A DNA stretch of 13,248 bases from Paracoccaceae bacterium (GTDB lineage Bacteria; Pseudomonadota; Alphaproteobacteria; Rhodobacterales; Rhodobacteraceae), in the NCBI GenBank assembly GCA_026982255.1, contig JALSHL010000231.1:1-13248 (forward strand), in the 5' to 3' direction. The notes beneath the pieces were generated by a model that did not search any database, was not told the DNA's origin, and saw only the letters and a list, made by a program, of their open reading frames with translations. The first letter of the stretch is position 1. Every line of letters begins with the position of its first letter. Shown here in pieces: positions 6,530 through 13,248 of this stretch. A program made the position numbers and the translations under genes.

Positions 6530-7507
6530 TTACAGCAGCGCGGCGATTCCCAGAATAACGGCGGGAATTAGCCCGGCATTGCGGTTCGAGCGGAACAGAT
6601 TCAGGCAGATTTCCGGGTTGTCGATGTCCAGATGGCGCATTTGCCAGAACATGTGCATCCCGAAGGCCCACGCGGCCAGAATCGCCAGCATCAAGGACGT
6701 CGGATTCACCGTATTTCCAAGGGCGGTGATTCCCGCCAGCGCCATCAGCGAGACCGCCAGAACCATAAAGACGAACAGATACCGCGGCGTATTGTCGGCA
6801 AACAGCCGCGCCGTCGATTTCACCCCGATCAGCGCGTCGTCGTCCTTGTCCTGATGGGCATAGATGGTGTCGTAGAACAACGTCCATGCAATACCCGACA
6901 GATACAGCAACACCGCAGGCCAGCCGAGGCTGCCGGAATGTGCCGTCCATGCCAGCAGCGCACCCCAGTTGAAGGCGATGCCCAGAAACACCTGCGGCCA
7001 CCATGTAAACCGTTTGGCAAAAGGATAGATCGCCACTGGCAGCAGCGCCGCGATGCCAAGGATAATCGCCGCGGTGTTGAAGGTCAGCAGGATGGCGAAG
7101 GATACCAGCGCCTGCACGGCCAGCCACGCCAGCGCCTTTTTCACCGAAACCTGCCCGGACGGGATCGGGCGCGAACGGGTGCGCGCCACCTTGGCGTCGA
7201 TATCGCGGTCGGTGATATCGTTCCATGTGCAGCCCGCGCCGCGCATCAGAAAGGCGCCGATGGCACTGCCGAGCGCAATCCACAGGTCGAACCATGATCC
7301 GCCTGCGGGATCGGCGGCGACCGCCAGCCCGAGGCCCCACCAGCAGGGCAGCAGCAACAGCCATGTGCCGATCGGCCGGTCGGCGCGCGACAGGCGCAGA
7401 TAGGGGCGGCTCCAGTGCGGGGCCAGTGTGTCGACCCAGTTTTGCGAAACCGCGTCGGCGACCCTTCCATCCGGATCGGTTTCGGGGATATGTTTGTCGG
7501 AATTCAT
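6530..7507 (-). CDS. ubiA: 4-hydroxybenzoate polyprenyltransferase
   Basis: Inner-membrane prenyltransferase that attaches the polyprenyl tail to 4-hydroxybenzoate in ubiquinone synthesis. The 325-residue protein has the first Asp-rich motif NDITDRDID (96-104, with N96, D97, D100, D104), which binds the Mg-diphosphate of the prenyl donor, and the second at YAHQDKDDDALIGVKS (216-231). The substrate-side motif SRADRPIGTWLLLLP (40-54) and about eight or nine hydrophobic helices fit the family. ATG 7507 is the natural start: only 12 bp separate it from the rsmE start on the other strand. The frame stays open further upstream, but that sequence is antisense to rsmE. It has a rather long hydrophilic N-terminus of about 30 residues and no strong ribosome-binding site. 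Confidence 0.95.
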   Translation of the reverse strand: MNSDKHIPETDPDGRVADAVSQNWVDTLAPHWSRPYLRLSRADRPIGTWLLLLPCWWGLGLAVAADPAGGSWFDLWIALGSAIGAFLMRGAGCTWNDITDRDIDAKVARTRSRPIPSGQVSVKKALAWLAVQALVSFAILLTFNTAAIILGIAALLPVAIYPFAKRFTWWPQVFLGIAFNWGALLAWTAHSGSLGWPAVLLYLSGIAWTLFYDTIYAHQDKDDDALIGVKSTARLFADNTPRYLFVFMVLAVSLMALAGITALGNTVNPTSLMLAILAAWAFGMHMFWQMRHLDIDNPEICLNLFRSNRNAGLIPAVILGIAALL

Positions 7508-7519
7508 CGAGGGGACCCC
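7508..7519. promoter_or_regulatory. 12-bp divergent junction of ubiA and rsmE
   Basis: Only 12 bp lie between the two start codons. They include GAGGGG (7509-7514), a good ribosome-binding site for rsmE with a 5-nt spacer, and the palindrome GGGGACCCC (7511-7519). No promoter can fit here, so each gene's promoter must lie inside the coding sequence of the other and the 5' ends of the two transcripts probably overlap as antisense. Confidence 0.55.
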
Positions 7520-8251
7520 ATGACGGCACGCGCGAAAATCAGGCTCTTTGTAGAGGCTCCCCTGGGGGCAGGGCAAGGGATTCCCCTGAACAAAGAGCAA
7601 TCCAACTATCTGTTTGCCGTGATGCGCCAGCAGGTTGGCGATTTTGTGCTGGTGTTCAACAGCAAGGATGGCGAGTGGCTGGCTGAAGTGAGCAACGCCA
7701 ACAAACGCGGCGGCGCGCTGGCCTGTGTGGAGCAAACCGGCCCTTTGCGCCTGCCGCCCGACCTGTGGCTGGTGTTCGCGCCGATCAAAAAGGCGCGCAC
7801 GGCGTTTATCGTCGAAAAGGCCACGGAACTGGGCGCGGCGCGGATGATTCCCTGCCGGACCCGTTTCACCAACGAGCGGGTCAACGTCCAGCGTCTGCAA
7901 GCTCATGTGCTGGAGGCTACGGAACAATGTGGCGGCACCTTTGTGCCCACGGTGGCCGAACCGGTGAAATTCGACGACTTGCTGGACGACTGGCCGGAGG
8001 ACCGGCAGTTGATGTTCTGCGACGAAAGTCGCGACGCCTTGCCTGCCGCGCAGGCGCTGGCGGGCAAGACGGGCGGCAAATGGGCGATCATTATCGGCCC
8101 CGAGGGCGGCTTTGCTCCCGAGGAAACGGAGCGCTTGCGCGGTATGGCGGAAGTTACCCGCGTCACGCTCGGCCCGCGCATCCTGCGGGCGGATACGGCG
8201 GCGGTAGCGGCGATCACCATGTGGCAAAGCGTGCTGGGGGAGTGGGCATGA
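7520..8251 (+). CDS. rsmE: 16S rRNA (uracil(1498)-N3)-methyltransferase
   Basis: Methylates N3 of U1498 of 16S rRNA in the assembled small subunit, using S-adenosylmethionine. The 243-residue protein shows the RsmE form of the SPOUT knot: KATELG (100-105), EQCGG (135-139), IIGPEGGFAPEE (191-202) and LGPRILRADTA (217-227). The last is usually written LRxETA; here Asp replaces Glu, a conservative change. The N-terminal part (about 1-75) is the PUA-like RNA-binding domain, with LNKEQSNYLFAVMR. The ATG at 7520 has a clear GAGGGG site. The stop overlaps the start of the following acetyltransferase gene in ATGA, so the two are probably coupled. Confidence 0.95.
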   Translation: MTARAKIRLFVEAPLGAGQGIPLNKEQSNYLFAVMRQQVGDFVLVFNSKDGEWLAEVSNANKRGGALACVEQTGPLRLPPDLWLVFAPIKKARTAFIVEKATELGAARMIPCRTRFTNERVNVQRLQAHVLEATEQCGGTFVPTVAEPVKFDDLLDDWPEDRQLMFCDESRDALPAAQALAGKTGGKWAIIIGPEGGFAPEETERLRGMAEVTRVTLGPRILRADTAAVAAITMWQSVLGEWA

Positions 8252-9093
8252 AAATCCGCATCCACGAGGCCACCCGCGACGACAGCCTGCGGCTGGCGCA
8301 TTTTCTGAAGAAAAACGCCGATACCTGCATGTTCATGCGCGCGAACCTGAACAACCACGGTATCGGGCAGAGCGGTCACAAACACGCCATGCGATACTTT
8401 CTGCGGGAACGCGGGGCGCAGATTGTCGGGGTCGGGGCGATTTCCAATTCCGGTATGGTGATGGTGCAGGCGGATGACGGGATCGCCGAAATCGCGGGCT
8501 TCATGCGGGAAAACATGGATGTGGGCGGGGTTGCCGGATTTCTGGGCGAAAGCGGCATGGTGGCGGAAATGCGTGCGGCGCTCGGGTTGACGGATCACGA
8601 GGCGAAGTTCGATGATGTCGAACCGATGTTTGCTCTCGCCCTTGCCGATCTGCAAATCCCGATGATCGAGGGCACAGTTCTGCGCAAGGCTGGCGATATG
8701 GATATGGCGCGGTTGCTGGACTGGACCTATGCATACCGTCTGGAAACCGGCCTGATGCAGGCGGGACCGGAGGCCCGCGCCGAGGTCAGGCAGGAAGTCC
8801 TCGCTGCCCTCGAACGCGGCAATACCCGCTTGCTGGTCCACAATGGCGAGGTTGTGGCCAAAACCGCTTTCAATGCCGAACTGCCGGATATGGTGCAGGT
8901 CGGCGGGGTCTATACGCCGCCGGAATTTCGCGGGCGCGGTTATGCCCGCCTTGTGGTTGCCCTGCACCTGGAGGAGGCGCGCGGAAAGGGCGTGACGCGC
9001 GCGATCCTGTTTGCCTCGGGGGAGGCGGCCGTGCGGGCCTATCGCGCCATTGGCTTCGTGCAAACCGGCCATTACACTATTACGATCTTCTGA
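8248..9093 (+). CDS. GNAT-family N-acetyltransferase, two-domain form
   Basis: 281 residues. The C-terminal part (about 140-281) is a typical GNAT domain: VGGVYTPPEFRGRGYARLVVALHLEEA carries the acetyl-CoA-binding R-G-x-G-Y/x-A loop (228-233), and AVRAYRAIGFVQTGHY is the usual late motif. The N-terminal part (about 1-130) starts like a GNAT (IRIHEATRDDSLRLAHFLKK) but lacks a visible acetyl-CoA loop, so it is probably a degenerate second copy shaping the substrate site. The acceptor substrate cannot be told from sequence. The start overlaps the rsmE stop by 4 bp; the next gene begins 9 bp downstream. Whether it modifies a ribosomal or small-molecule target is open, and the linkage to rsmE is not proof of a shared role. 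Confidence 0.88.
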   Translation: MKIRIHEATRDDSLRLAHFLKKNADTCMFMRANLNNHGIGQSGHKHAMRYFLRERGAQIVGVGAISNSGMVMVQADDGIAEIAGFMRENMDVGGVAGFLGESGMVAEMRAALGLTDHEAKFDDVEPMFALALADLQIPMIEGTVLRKAGDMDMARLLDWTYAYRLETGLMQAGPEARAEVRQEVLAALERGNTRLLVHNGEVVAKTAFNAELPDMVQVGGVYTPPEFRGRGYARLVVALHLEEARGKGVTRAILFASGEAAVRAYRAIGFVQTGHYTITIF

Positions 9094-9102
9094 AGGATTC
9101 CC

Positions 9103-9624
9103 ATGCCGCTGTTCCGACCCGAGGCCGTTCAAACCCTGAAACGCTGGCGCGAGCCGGCGGGCATTGCCGTGCTGTTCGCTTTCGCGCTCTGGTTCCTGTG
9201 GCAGGCCTATCGCCAGTCGAGCTGGATTTCCGGTTTTGTCGGGCTGGTGTTTGTCGGCGTGGTCGGCGGGCTGCTCTATATCGCCTATCTGCGCGCGCTG
9301 TTGCGGCGCGAGGTATCCGGCCCCGGTATTATCGAGGTGCGCGAGCGCCATATCACCTATTTCGCCCCCGATGACCGTGGCGGCGAGGCCGATCTGGAGT
9401 CCCTGTTGCGCCTGCAGCTTTCGACCATGCCGAGCAACCTCGGGGACCGCAACTGGATCCTCTGGCATAGCGAGGGCTCGCTGGTCGTGCCGGTCTATGC
9501 CGAAGGGGCGGACGAGCTGATCGATGCGTTTTCCGCCTTGCCCGGCCTGACCTACGAGAAAATCGTCAAGGTGATGGAATCACCCGAAACGCGGATTTTC
9601 ACAATCTGGCAACGGGGTTCGTAA
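9103..9624 (+). CDS. Two-helix membrane protein of unknown function
   Basis: 173 residues; no named family recognised. Two hydrophobic helices near the N-terminus (about 19-36 and 43-63) form a hairpin. They are followed by a soluble part (about 70-173) that is mostly short beta-like strands ending in an amphipathic helix (GADELIDAFSALPG). This layout, with a GPGIIEVRERHITYFAP stretch, resembles bacterial PH-like domain proteins, but that is only a guess from pattern. The ATG has AAGGA (9093-9097) at 5-nt spacing, with the first base of that site being the last base of the acetyltransferase stop codon. Codon use matches the neighbours. It lies between the acetyltransferase and gshA; a 73-bp gap precedes gshA. 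Confidence 0.82.
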   Translation: MPLFRPEAVQTLKRWREPAGIAVLFAFALWFLWQAYRQSSWISGFVGLVFVGVVGGLLYIAYLRALLRREVSGPGIIEVRERHITYFAPDDRGGEADLESLLRLQLSTMPSNLGDRNWILWHSEGSLVVPVYAEGADELIDAFSALPGLTYEKIVKVMESPETRIFTIWQRGS

Positions 9625-9697
9625 TATTTCCCCGTGCGGCTTGCGTCCGGCGGTTTTGCCGCATAAGTCGAAAAGACAACAAAAGGGAGTTCCCGCA

Positions 9698-11068
9698 ATG
9701 TCGATACCGCAATCCGGTGGTGGTCCCATCGAGGACCACGCACAACTGGCGCAATTTCTGGCCGATGGCTGCAAACCCGAAGAGCAGTGGCGTATCGGTA
9801 CGGAGCACGAGAAATTCGGCTATTGCAAGGATACCCTGCTGCCGTTGCCCTATGAGGGGGAGCGCTCGATCAAGGCGATGCTGGAAGGGCTGCGCGACAC
9901 CTACGGCTGGAATGAGATCAGGGAAGGCGGCAACCTGATCGGGCTGGCCAAGGAGGGGGCGAATATCTCGCTGGAGCCGGGCGGGCAACTGGAACTTTCC
10001 GGCGCGCCGCTGGAAACCATCCACCAGACCTGTGACGAGACCAACGAGCACCTGCGCGAGGTCAAGGACGTGGCCGACCGTATCGGCGCGGGGTTCTTCG
10101 GCATGGGCGCGGCGCCGGAATGGACTGCCGAACAGATGCCGCAGATGCCCAAGGGCCGCTACAAGCTGATGACGAAATACATGGGCGAGGTCGGCACCCA
10201 CGGCACGCAGATGATGTATCGCACCACTACCATTCAGGTGAACCTCGACTTTTCGTCCGAGGCCGACATGGTGCAAAAACTGCGCGTCGGGCTGGCCTTG
10301 CAACCAATCGCCACGGCGCTGTTTGCCAACTCGCCGTTTTTCGAGGGCAAGCTGACCGGCTATCAATCCTGGCGCGCGCGTATCTGGCAGGATACGGACC
10401 GCGCCCGCACCGGTATGTTGCCCTTCGTGTTCGAGGAGGGCTTCGGGTTCGAGGCCTGGGTGCAGTATGTCCTCGATGTGCCGATGTATTTTGTCTATCG
10501 CGACGGCAAATATATCGACGCGCTCGGCATGTCGTTCCGCGATTTCCTCAAAGGCGAGTTGCCGGCCCTGCCGGGGGAAAAGCCGACGCTTTCGGATTGG
10601 GCCGACCACCTGACCACCGTGTTCCCCGAGGCCCGCATCAAGCAGTATCTGGAAATGCGTGGTGCCGATGGCGGCCCGTGGCGCAAGATATGTGCGTTGC
10701 CGGCCTTCTGGGTCGGGCTGACATATTACCAGCCGTCGCTCGATGCGGCGTGGGACATTTGCAAGGACTGGACCGCCGAGGAGCGCGACCAGCTGCGTTT
10801 CGATGTCGCCAAATTCGGCTTGCAGGCGAAGTTGCGCGGGCGCGAGGTGCTGGATATCGCGAAAGAGCTGCTCGATATTTCGCGCGCGGGCCTGAAAGCG
10901 CGCGCTCGCCCCGGTGTCGGTGGGCTGATCCCTGACGAAACCCATTTCCTCAATGCGCTGGAGGAGGTCGTCGGTCGCGGCTATTCGCCGGCCAAGAAAC
11001 TGGAGCGGCTGTATCGTTGTGAATGGGGCGGCGATATCAAGCGGATCTATCAGGAATACAGTTATTGA
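9698..11068 (+). CDS. gshA: Glutamate-cysteine ligase, plant/alphaproteobacterial type
   Basis: ATP-dependent enzyme for the first, rate-limiting step of glutathione synthesis: glutamate plus cysteine to gamma-glutamylcysteine. The 456-residue protein belongs to the type shared by plants and alphaproteobacteria, unlike E. coli GshA. Conserved stretches are WRIGTEHEKFGY (31-42), ISLEPGGQLELSGAP (90-104), MPKGRYKLMTKYM (150-162), GTHGTQMMYRTTTIQVNLDF (166-185), YLEMRGADGGPW (317-328) and ICALPAFWVGLTY (331-343). Several cysteines are present (25, 43, 112, 332, 355, 441), but I do not claim a redox-regulated pair. ATG 9698 is chosen over a TTG at 9641 because AGGGAG (9684-9689) precedes it and similarity begins there. 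It has its own 73-bp leader; the ABC genes follow 65 bp downstream. Confidence 0.95.
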   Translation: MSIPQSGGGPIEDHAQLAQFLADGCKPEEQWRIGTEHEKFGYCKDTLLPLPYEGERSIKAMLEGLRDTYGWNEIREGGNLIGLAKEGANISLEPGGQLELSGAPLETIHQTCDETNEHLREVKDVADRIGAGFFGMGAAPEWTAEQMPQMPKGRYKLMTKYMGEVGTHGTQMMYRTTTIQVNLDFSSEADMVQKLRVGLALQPIATALFANSPFFEGKLTGYQSWRARIWQDTDRARTGMLPFVFEEGFGFEAWVQYVLDVPMYFVYRDGKYIDALGMSFRDFLKGELPALPGEKPTLSDWADHLTTVFPEARIKQYLEMRGADGGPWRKICALPAFWVGLTYYQPSLDAAWDICKDWTAEERDQLRFDVAKFGLQAKLRGREVLDIAKELLDISRAGLKARARPGVGGLIPDETHFLNALEEVVGRGYSPAKKLERLYRCEWGGDIKRIYQEYSY

Positions 11069-11133
11069 TTGAGCCGGACAGGGATCGCGTGTAACGATTC
11101 CGGTATTGAACAAAATTTATTCCCGGAGTTCCC

Positions 11134-12012
11134 ATGCAGCCAGCCATTCGTGTTGCCAATCTGGCGAAAAGTTTCGGGCCGGTCCGCGCCGTGCGCGGTA
11201 TCGACCTGAGCGTGCAGCCGGGCGAGGCCTTTTGTTTTCTTGGCCCCAACGGCGCCGGCAAATCGACCGCCATCAATATGATGCTGGGCCTGTCGCGCCC
11301 CGATACCGGCGAGATCTCGGTATTCGGGCATGCGCCGGACAGTCGCGCCGCCCGCATTCTGACCGGATACACGGCGCAGGACAGCGATTTTCCCGCCAAC
11401 CTCAAGGTGGGCGAATTGCTGGAGATGGTGCGCCGCCACTACCCCGATCCGCGACCGGCTTCGGAACTGCTGGAACAGTTCGGGCTGGACGCGTTGCAGG
11501 ACCGCTTTGCCGGCGGGCTGTCCGGCGGACAGCGGCGGCGGCTCGGGCTGGCGATGGCCTTTGCCGGAAACGGCAGACTGGTGTTTCTGGACGAGCCGAC
11601 CACCGGACTCGACTCGTCGGCGCGCAAGGCGTTCTGGGATTATGCGACGCGGTTTCGCGACTCCGGTGGCGCACTTCTGATCACCACGCATCATCTGGAG
11701 GAAATCGAAACCATTGCCGACCATATCTGTCTGATCAATCACGGCCGCATACAGATCGAGGGCGGCGTAGACGAAATCCGCGCCCGTCTCGGGCAGAAGT
11801 TCGTGCATTTCAACGCACCGGAACTGCCGGACCTGTCGCCGGTAACCGAGGTATCCGAAGAAAACGGCCGTTTCGAGGTGATGACACCGGATGCCGATGC
11901 GCTGGTGCGGGCGCTGGTGCAAAGCGGCGTGACTTTCCATGATCTCGAAATCCGTTCCGCATCGCTGGAACAGGCCATAGACGAGTTGACTCGGATGGAG
12001 GGCGCACAATGA
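11134..12012 (+). CDS. ABC transporter ATP-binding protein (ABC-2 export type)
   Basis: Cytoplasmic ATPase of an exporter. All nucleotide-binding motifs are intact in 292 residues: Walker A GPNGAGKST (37-45), Q-loop Gln82 in YTAQDSDF, signature LSGGQRRR (129-136), Walker B LVFLDEP (149-155) followed by TTGLD, and the H-loop His186 in TTHHLEE. The C-terminal 80 residues, ending in SLEQAIDELTRMEG, form the regulatory tail usual in drug- or antibiotic-export ATPases of the CcmA/DrrA kind. The ATG has CGGAG (11124-11128) upstream. The gene ends in ATGA, overlapping the permease start by 4 bp, so the two proteins are made together and should form a 2+2 complex. The substrate is unknown. Confidence 0.93.
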   Translation: MQPAIRVANLAKSFGPVRAVRGIDLSVQPGEAFCFLGPNGAGKSTAINMMLGLSRPDTGEISVFGHAPDSRAARILTGYTAQDSDFPANLKVGELLEMVRRHYPDPRPASELLEQFGLDALQDRFAGGLSGGQRRRLGLAMAFAGNGRLVFLDEPTTGLDSSARKAFWDYATRFRDSGGALLITTHHLEEIETIADHICLINHGRIQIEGGVDEIRARLGQKFVHFNAPELPDLSPVTEVSEENGRFEVMTPDADALVRALVQSGVTFHDLEIRSASLEQAIDELTRMEGAQ

Positions 12013-12740
12013 CCGGACTATATGCAAAAGTGATCGGTTTGCGGTTGAAAGAGCTGTTCCGGCTTCCGGCCTACTGGTTGCCGACCCTGCTGTTTCCCGC
12101 GATGCTCTATGCCATGTTCGGGGCGGGCGGCAGCGGGATGCGCGCGGATTATGCCATGGCCTCGTTTACCATCTATGCGGTGATCGGGGTGGCGTTTTTC
12201 CAGTTCGGCGTCTCGATTGCGCAGGACCGCGAGACCCAGTGGGAGCGCTACCGCCGGACCTTGCCCGGAGCGACCGGCCCGCAGGTCGCGGCACAACTGG
12301 TCGCCGCGCTGGTGTTCAGCCTGTTGTCGGCCGGTCTGGTGATCGCGATCGGCTATGTCCTGTCGGAGCCGAGCCTGAGTATGGTAGCGATTGCGAAGTT
12401 GCTACTGTCGGCGGTCGTGGTGGCCGTTCCCTTTACCATGCTTGGCGTGATGCTGGGCTACTGGACCACGGCGAAATCCTCGGTCGGGATTGCCAACATG
12501 CTGTATCTGCCGCTGGCCTATGTCGGCGGTCTGTGGATGCCGCCCGCGGCTCTGCCGGATATAGTGGCTAAAATATCGCCCTATACCCCGACGCGCCACG
12601 CTGGCGAGGTAGTCTGGGCCGTCGCCGGTGGCCGCCCGGTTCCCGGCGAGAGCATCCTCTGGCTGGCGGGATACGGCGCGGTATTTGCCGCAATTGCCTA
12701 TCTCGGATATCGCAGGGACGAGAAAACACGCTACGCCTGA
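12009..12740 (+). CDS. ABC-2 family transporter permease
   Basis: Inner-membrane partner of the preceding ATPase. 243 residues with six predicted membrane helices (about 20-38, 52-71, 93-116, 126-149, 160-180, 214-234), the standard ABC-2 half-transporter layout. The loop WERYRRTLPG (78-87) and the segment GGLWMPPAALPDIV before the last helix are family hallmarks. The start lies inside the end of the ATPase gene (4-bp overlap). The substrate cannot be inferred: no biosynthetic or two-component genes are next to it. A hairpin terminator begins a few bases after its stop. Confidence 0.92.
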   Translation: MTGLYAKVIGLRLKELFRLPAYWLPTLLFPAMLYAMFGAGGSGMRADYAMASFTIYAVIGVAFFQFGVSIAQDRETQWERYRRTLPGATGPQVAAQLVAALVFSLLSAGLVIAIGYVLSEPSLSMVAIAKLLLSAVVVAVPFTMLGVMLGYWTTAKSSVGIANMLYLPLAYVGGLWMPPAALPDIVAKISPYTPTRHAGEVVWAVAGGRPVPGESILWLAGYGAVFAAIAYLGYRRDEKTRYA

Positions 12741-12742
12741 AC

Positions 12743-12767
12743 AAAAACGGCCCCGTGCGGGGCCGTT
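12743..12767 (-). terminator. Strong intrinsic terminator, best on the minus strand
   Basis: AACGGCCCC (12746-12754), loop GTGC, then GGGGCCGTT (12759-12767): a perfect 9-bp stem. The five A at 12743-12747 become a U-run after the hairpin on the minus strand, so it should stop the minus-strand DUF805 transcript well. On the plus strand the hairpin is followed only by GGTCTGTG, so it may also end the ABC operon, less efficiently. Confidence 0.8.
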
Positions 12768-12787
12768 GGTCTGTGTAATGGGGCGGA

Positions 12788-13183
12788 TCAGGCGAGCGGG
12801 TCGGGCCCGAAGCGGTTGTCACCCTCGGTGCCTTTGCTGGCGAACCAGACGATCAGGATGATAATTCCGACAAGGGGAATGATGCCGATCAGGATCCACC
12901 AGCCGGATTTGTCCAGATCGTGCGGGCGCCGGACATAGACGGCAATTGACGGCAGTAGGGTTGCGAGCGAGAAAATCGTGCCCAGAACGCCGACGGTATA
13001 GGCAAAGCTCATATCGCCGACCATCATCACGTTTTGTCCGAAAATCGCGGTGTCCAGCCAGCCGGCGACAGCGCTTCCGGCCATCACAAACACCACAAAC
13101 CACCAGAGTTCCGAACGCTGTGCTCGGCCGGAAAAGGTGACATATTTGTTGAAACAGGTGGAAACGGATTCTTTGAATGTCAT
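12788..13183 (-). CDS. DUF805 family membrane protein
   Basis: 131-residue inner-membrane protein of the DUF805 family, function not established. Family features: the start MTFKESVSTCFNKYVTFSGR with AQRSELWWF, three hydrophobic segments (about 25-43, 62-82, 95-115), the loop VRRPHDLDKSGWW (84-96) and the end GTEGDNRFGPDP. The loop is usually written RRLHDxGRSGWW; here Pro replaces Leu and Asp-Lys replaces Gly-Arg, so it is slightly off consensus. ATG 13183 lies 5 bp after the stop of the upstream plsY-like gene, so both are probably in one transcript that ends at the hairpin near 12743-12767. The ribosome-binding site is poor, which suits coupling to the gene before it. Confidence 0.9.
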   Translation of the reverse strand: MTFKESVSTCFNKYVTFSGRAQRSELWWFVVFVMAGSAVAGWLDTAIFGQNVMMVGDMSFAYTVGVLGTIFSLATLLPSIAVYVRRPHDLDKSGWWILIGIIPLVGIIILIVWFASKGTEGDNRFGPDPLA

Positions 13184-13188
13184 GGTAT

Positions 13189-13248
13189 CTACTTTTTTCC
13201 GATTTTGGGTTCTTTGCCATTGATCAGGCGGGCGATGTTTGCGTGATG
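13189..13248 (-). CDS. plsY: C-terminal end of a probable glycerol-3-phosphate acyltransferase (partial)
   Basis: The last 19 codons plus a TAG (13189-13191) of a minus-strand gene that enters from beyond the window. The peptide HHANIARLINGKEPKIGKK matches my memory of PlsY C-termini, where an R/H-H-x-x-N-I-x-R-L segment is followed by E-x-K-I. PlsY moves an acyl group from acyl phosphate to glycerol-3-phosphate in the inner membrane, starting phospholipid synthesis. With so little sequence the call rests on this tail alone; the open frame running to the stop just before DUF805 is well supported. Confidence 0.7.
   Translation of the reverse strand, partial: HHANIARLINGKEPKIGKK

Noticed and set aside
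6456..7529. Open minus-strand frame that would lengthen the OmpA-family protein to about 1012 residues
   Set aside because: It is antisense or out of frame to ubiA, whose motifs are clear on the same strand in another frame. The extension is Arg/Gly-rich with no family resemblance, while a hydrophobic N-terminus and ribosome-binding site occur at 6455.
7508..8227. Open minus-strand frame extending ubiA upstream by about 240 residues
   Set aside because: It lies opposite rsmE, which has intact SPOUT motifs. UbiA of 325 residues is already the usual size or slightly longer.
7903..9468. 521-residue minus-strand open frame opposite rsmE, the acetyltransferase and the membrane protein
   Set aside because: It spans three real genes on the other strand and has the low-hydrophobicity, His/Arg/Gln-rich look of an antisense frame.
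9641..9667. Hairpin or promoter before gshA
   Set aside because: Only a 4-bp stem with no T-run, and weak -35/-10 matches with wrong spacing.
9599..11113. 504-residue minus-strand open frame opposite gshA
   Set aside because: Exact shadow of gshA, whose conserved blocks are unmistakable.
11069..11133. Terminator between gshA and the ABC genes
   Set aside because: CCGGA and TCCGG can pair but the loop is long and no T-run follows; no convincing promoter boxes either.

Overview
The window looks like an ordinary chromosomal segment of an alphaproteobacterium, most probably from the Rhodobacterales (Roseobacter/Rhodobacter-like). This rests on the GC-rich codon use, on the protein sequences (UvrC, PgsA, MoaD/MoaE, plant-type glutamate-cysteine ligase), and on gene order: SDR–uvrC–pgsA–moaD–moaE, and ubiA divergent from rsmE with gshA nearby, as I remember from that group. 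I see no insertion sequence, phage gene, CRISPR array, tRNA or rRNA, and no genomic-island signature.

Layout. Positions 1-494 hold the 3' end of a short-chain dehydrogenase that carries Asp in place of the usual catalytic Ser, as in pteridine reductases. A 332-bp AT-rich gap (495-826) follows, with several dyads and one perfect DnaA-box sequence. Next comes a tight plus-strand cluster: uvrC (DNA repair), pgsA (phosphatidylglycerol synthesis), moaD and moaE (the two subunits of molybdopterin synthase). Its end overlaps, tail to tail, a minus-strand group that reads ubiA (ubiquinone synthesis), then a large OmpA-family protein with internal repeats, then a small membrane-anchored coiled-coil protein. 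The last two genes overlap and are probably translationally coupled.

ubiA and rsmE are divergent, with only 12 bp between their start codons. rsmE (16S rRNA methyltransferase) overlaps a two-domain GNAT acetyltransferase gene, followed by a small two-helix membrane protein and gshA (first step of glutathione synthesis). An ABC exporter pair (ATPase plus six-helix permease, 4-bp overlap) comes next. A strong hairpin terminator separates this block from a minus-strand DUF805 membrane protein and the last 19 codons of a gene that looks like plsY.

I found no evidence of a new multi-gene system. The parts most worth a second look are the repeat-built OmpA protein with its coupled coiled-coil partner, the uvrC upstream region, the pteridine-reductase-like SDR, and the unassigned membrane protein before gshA.
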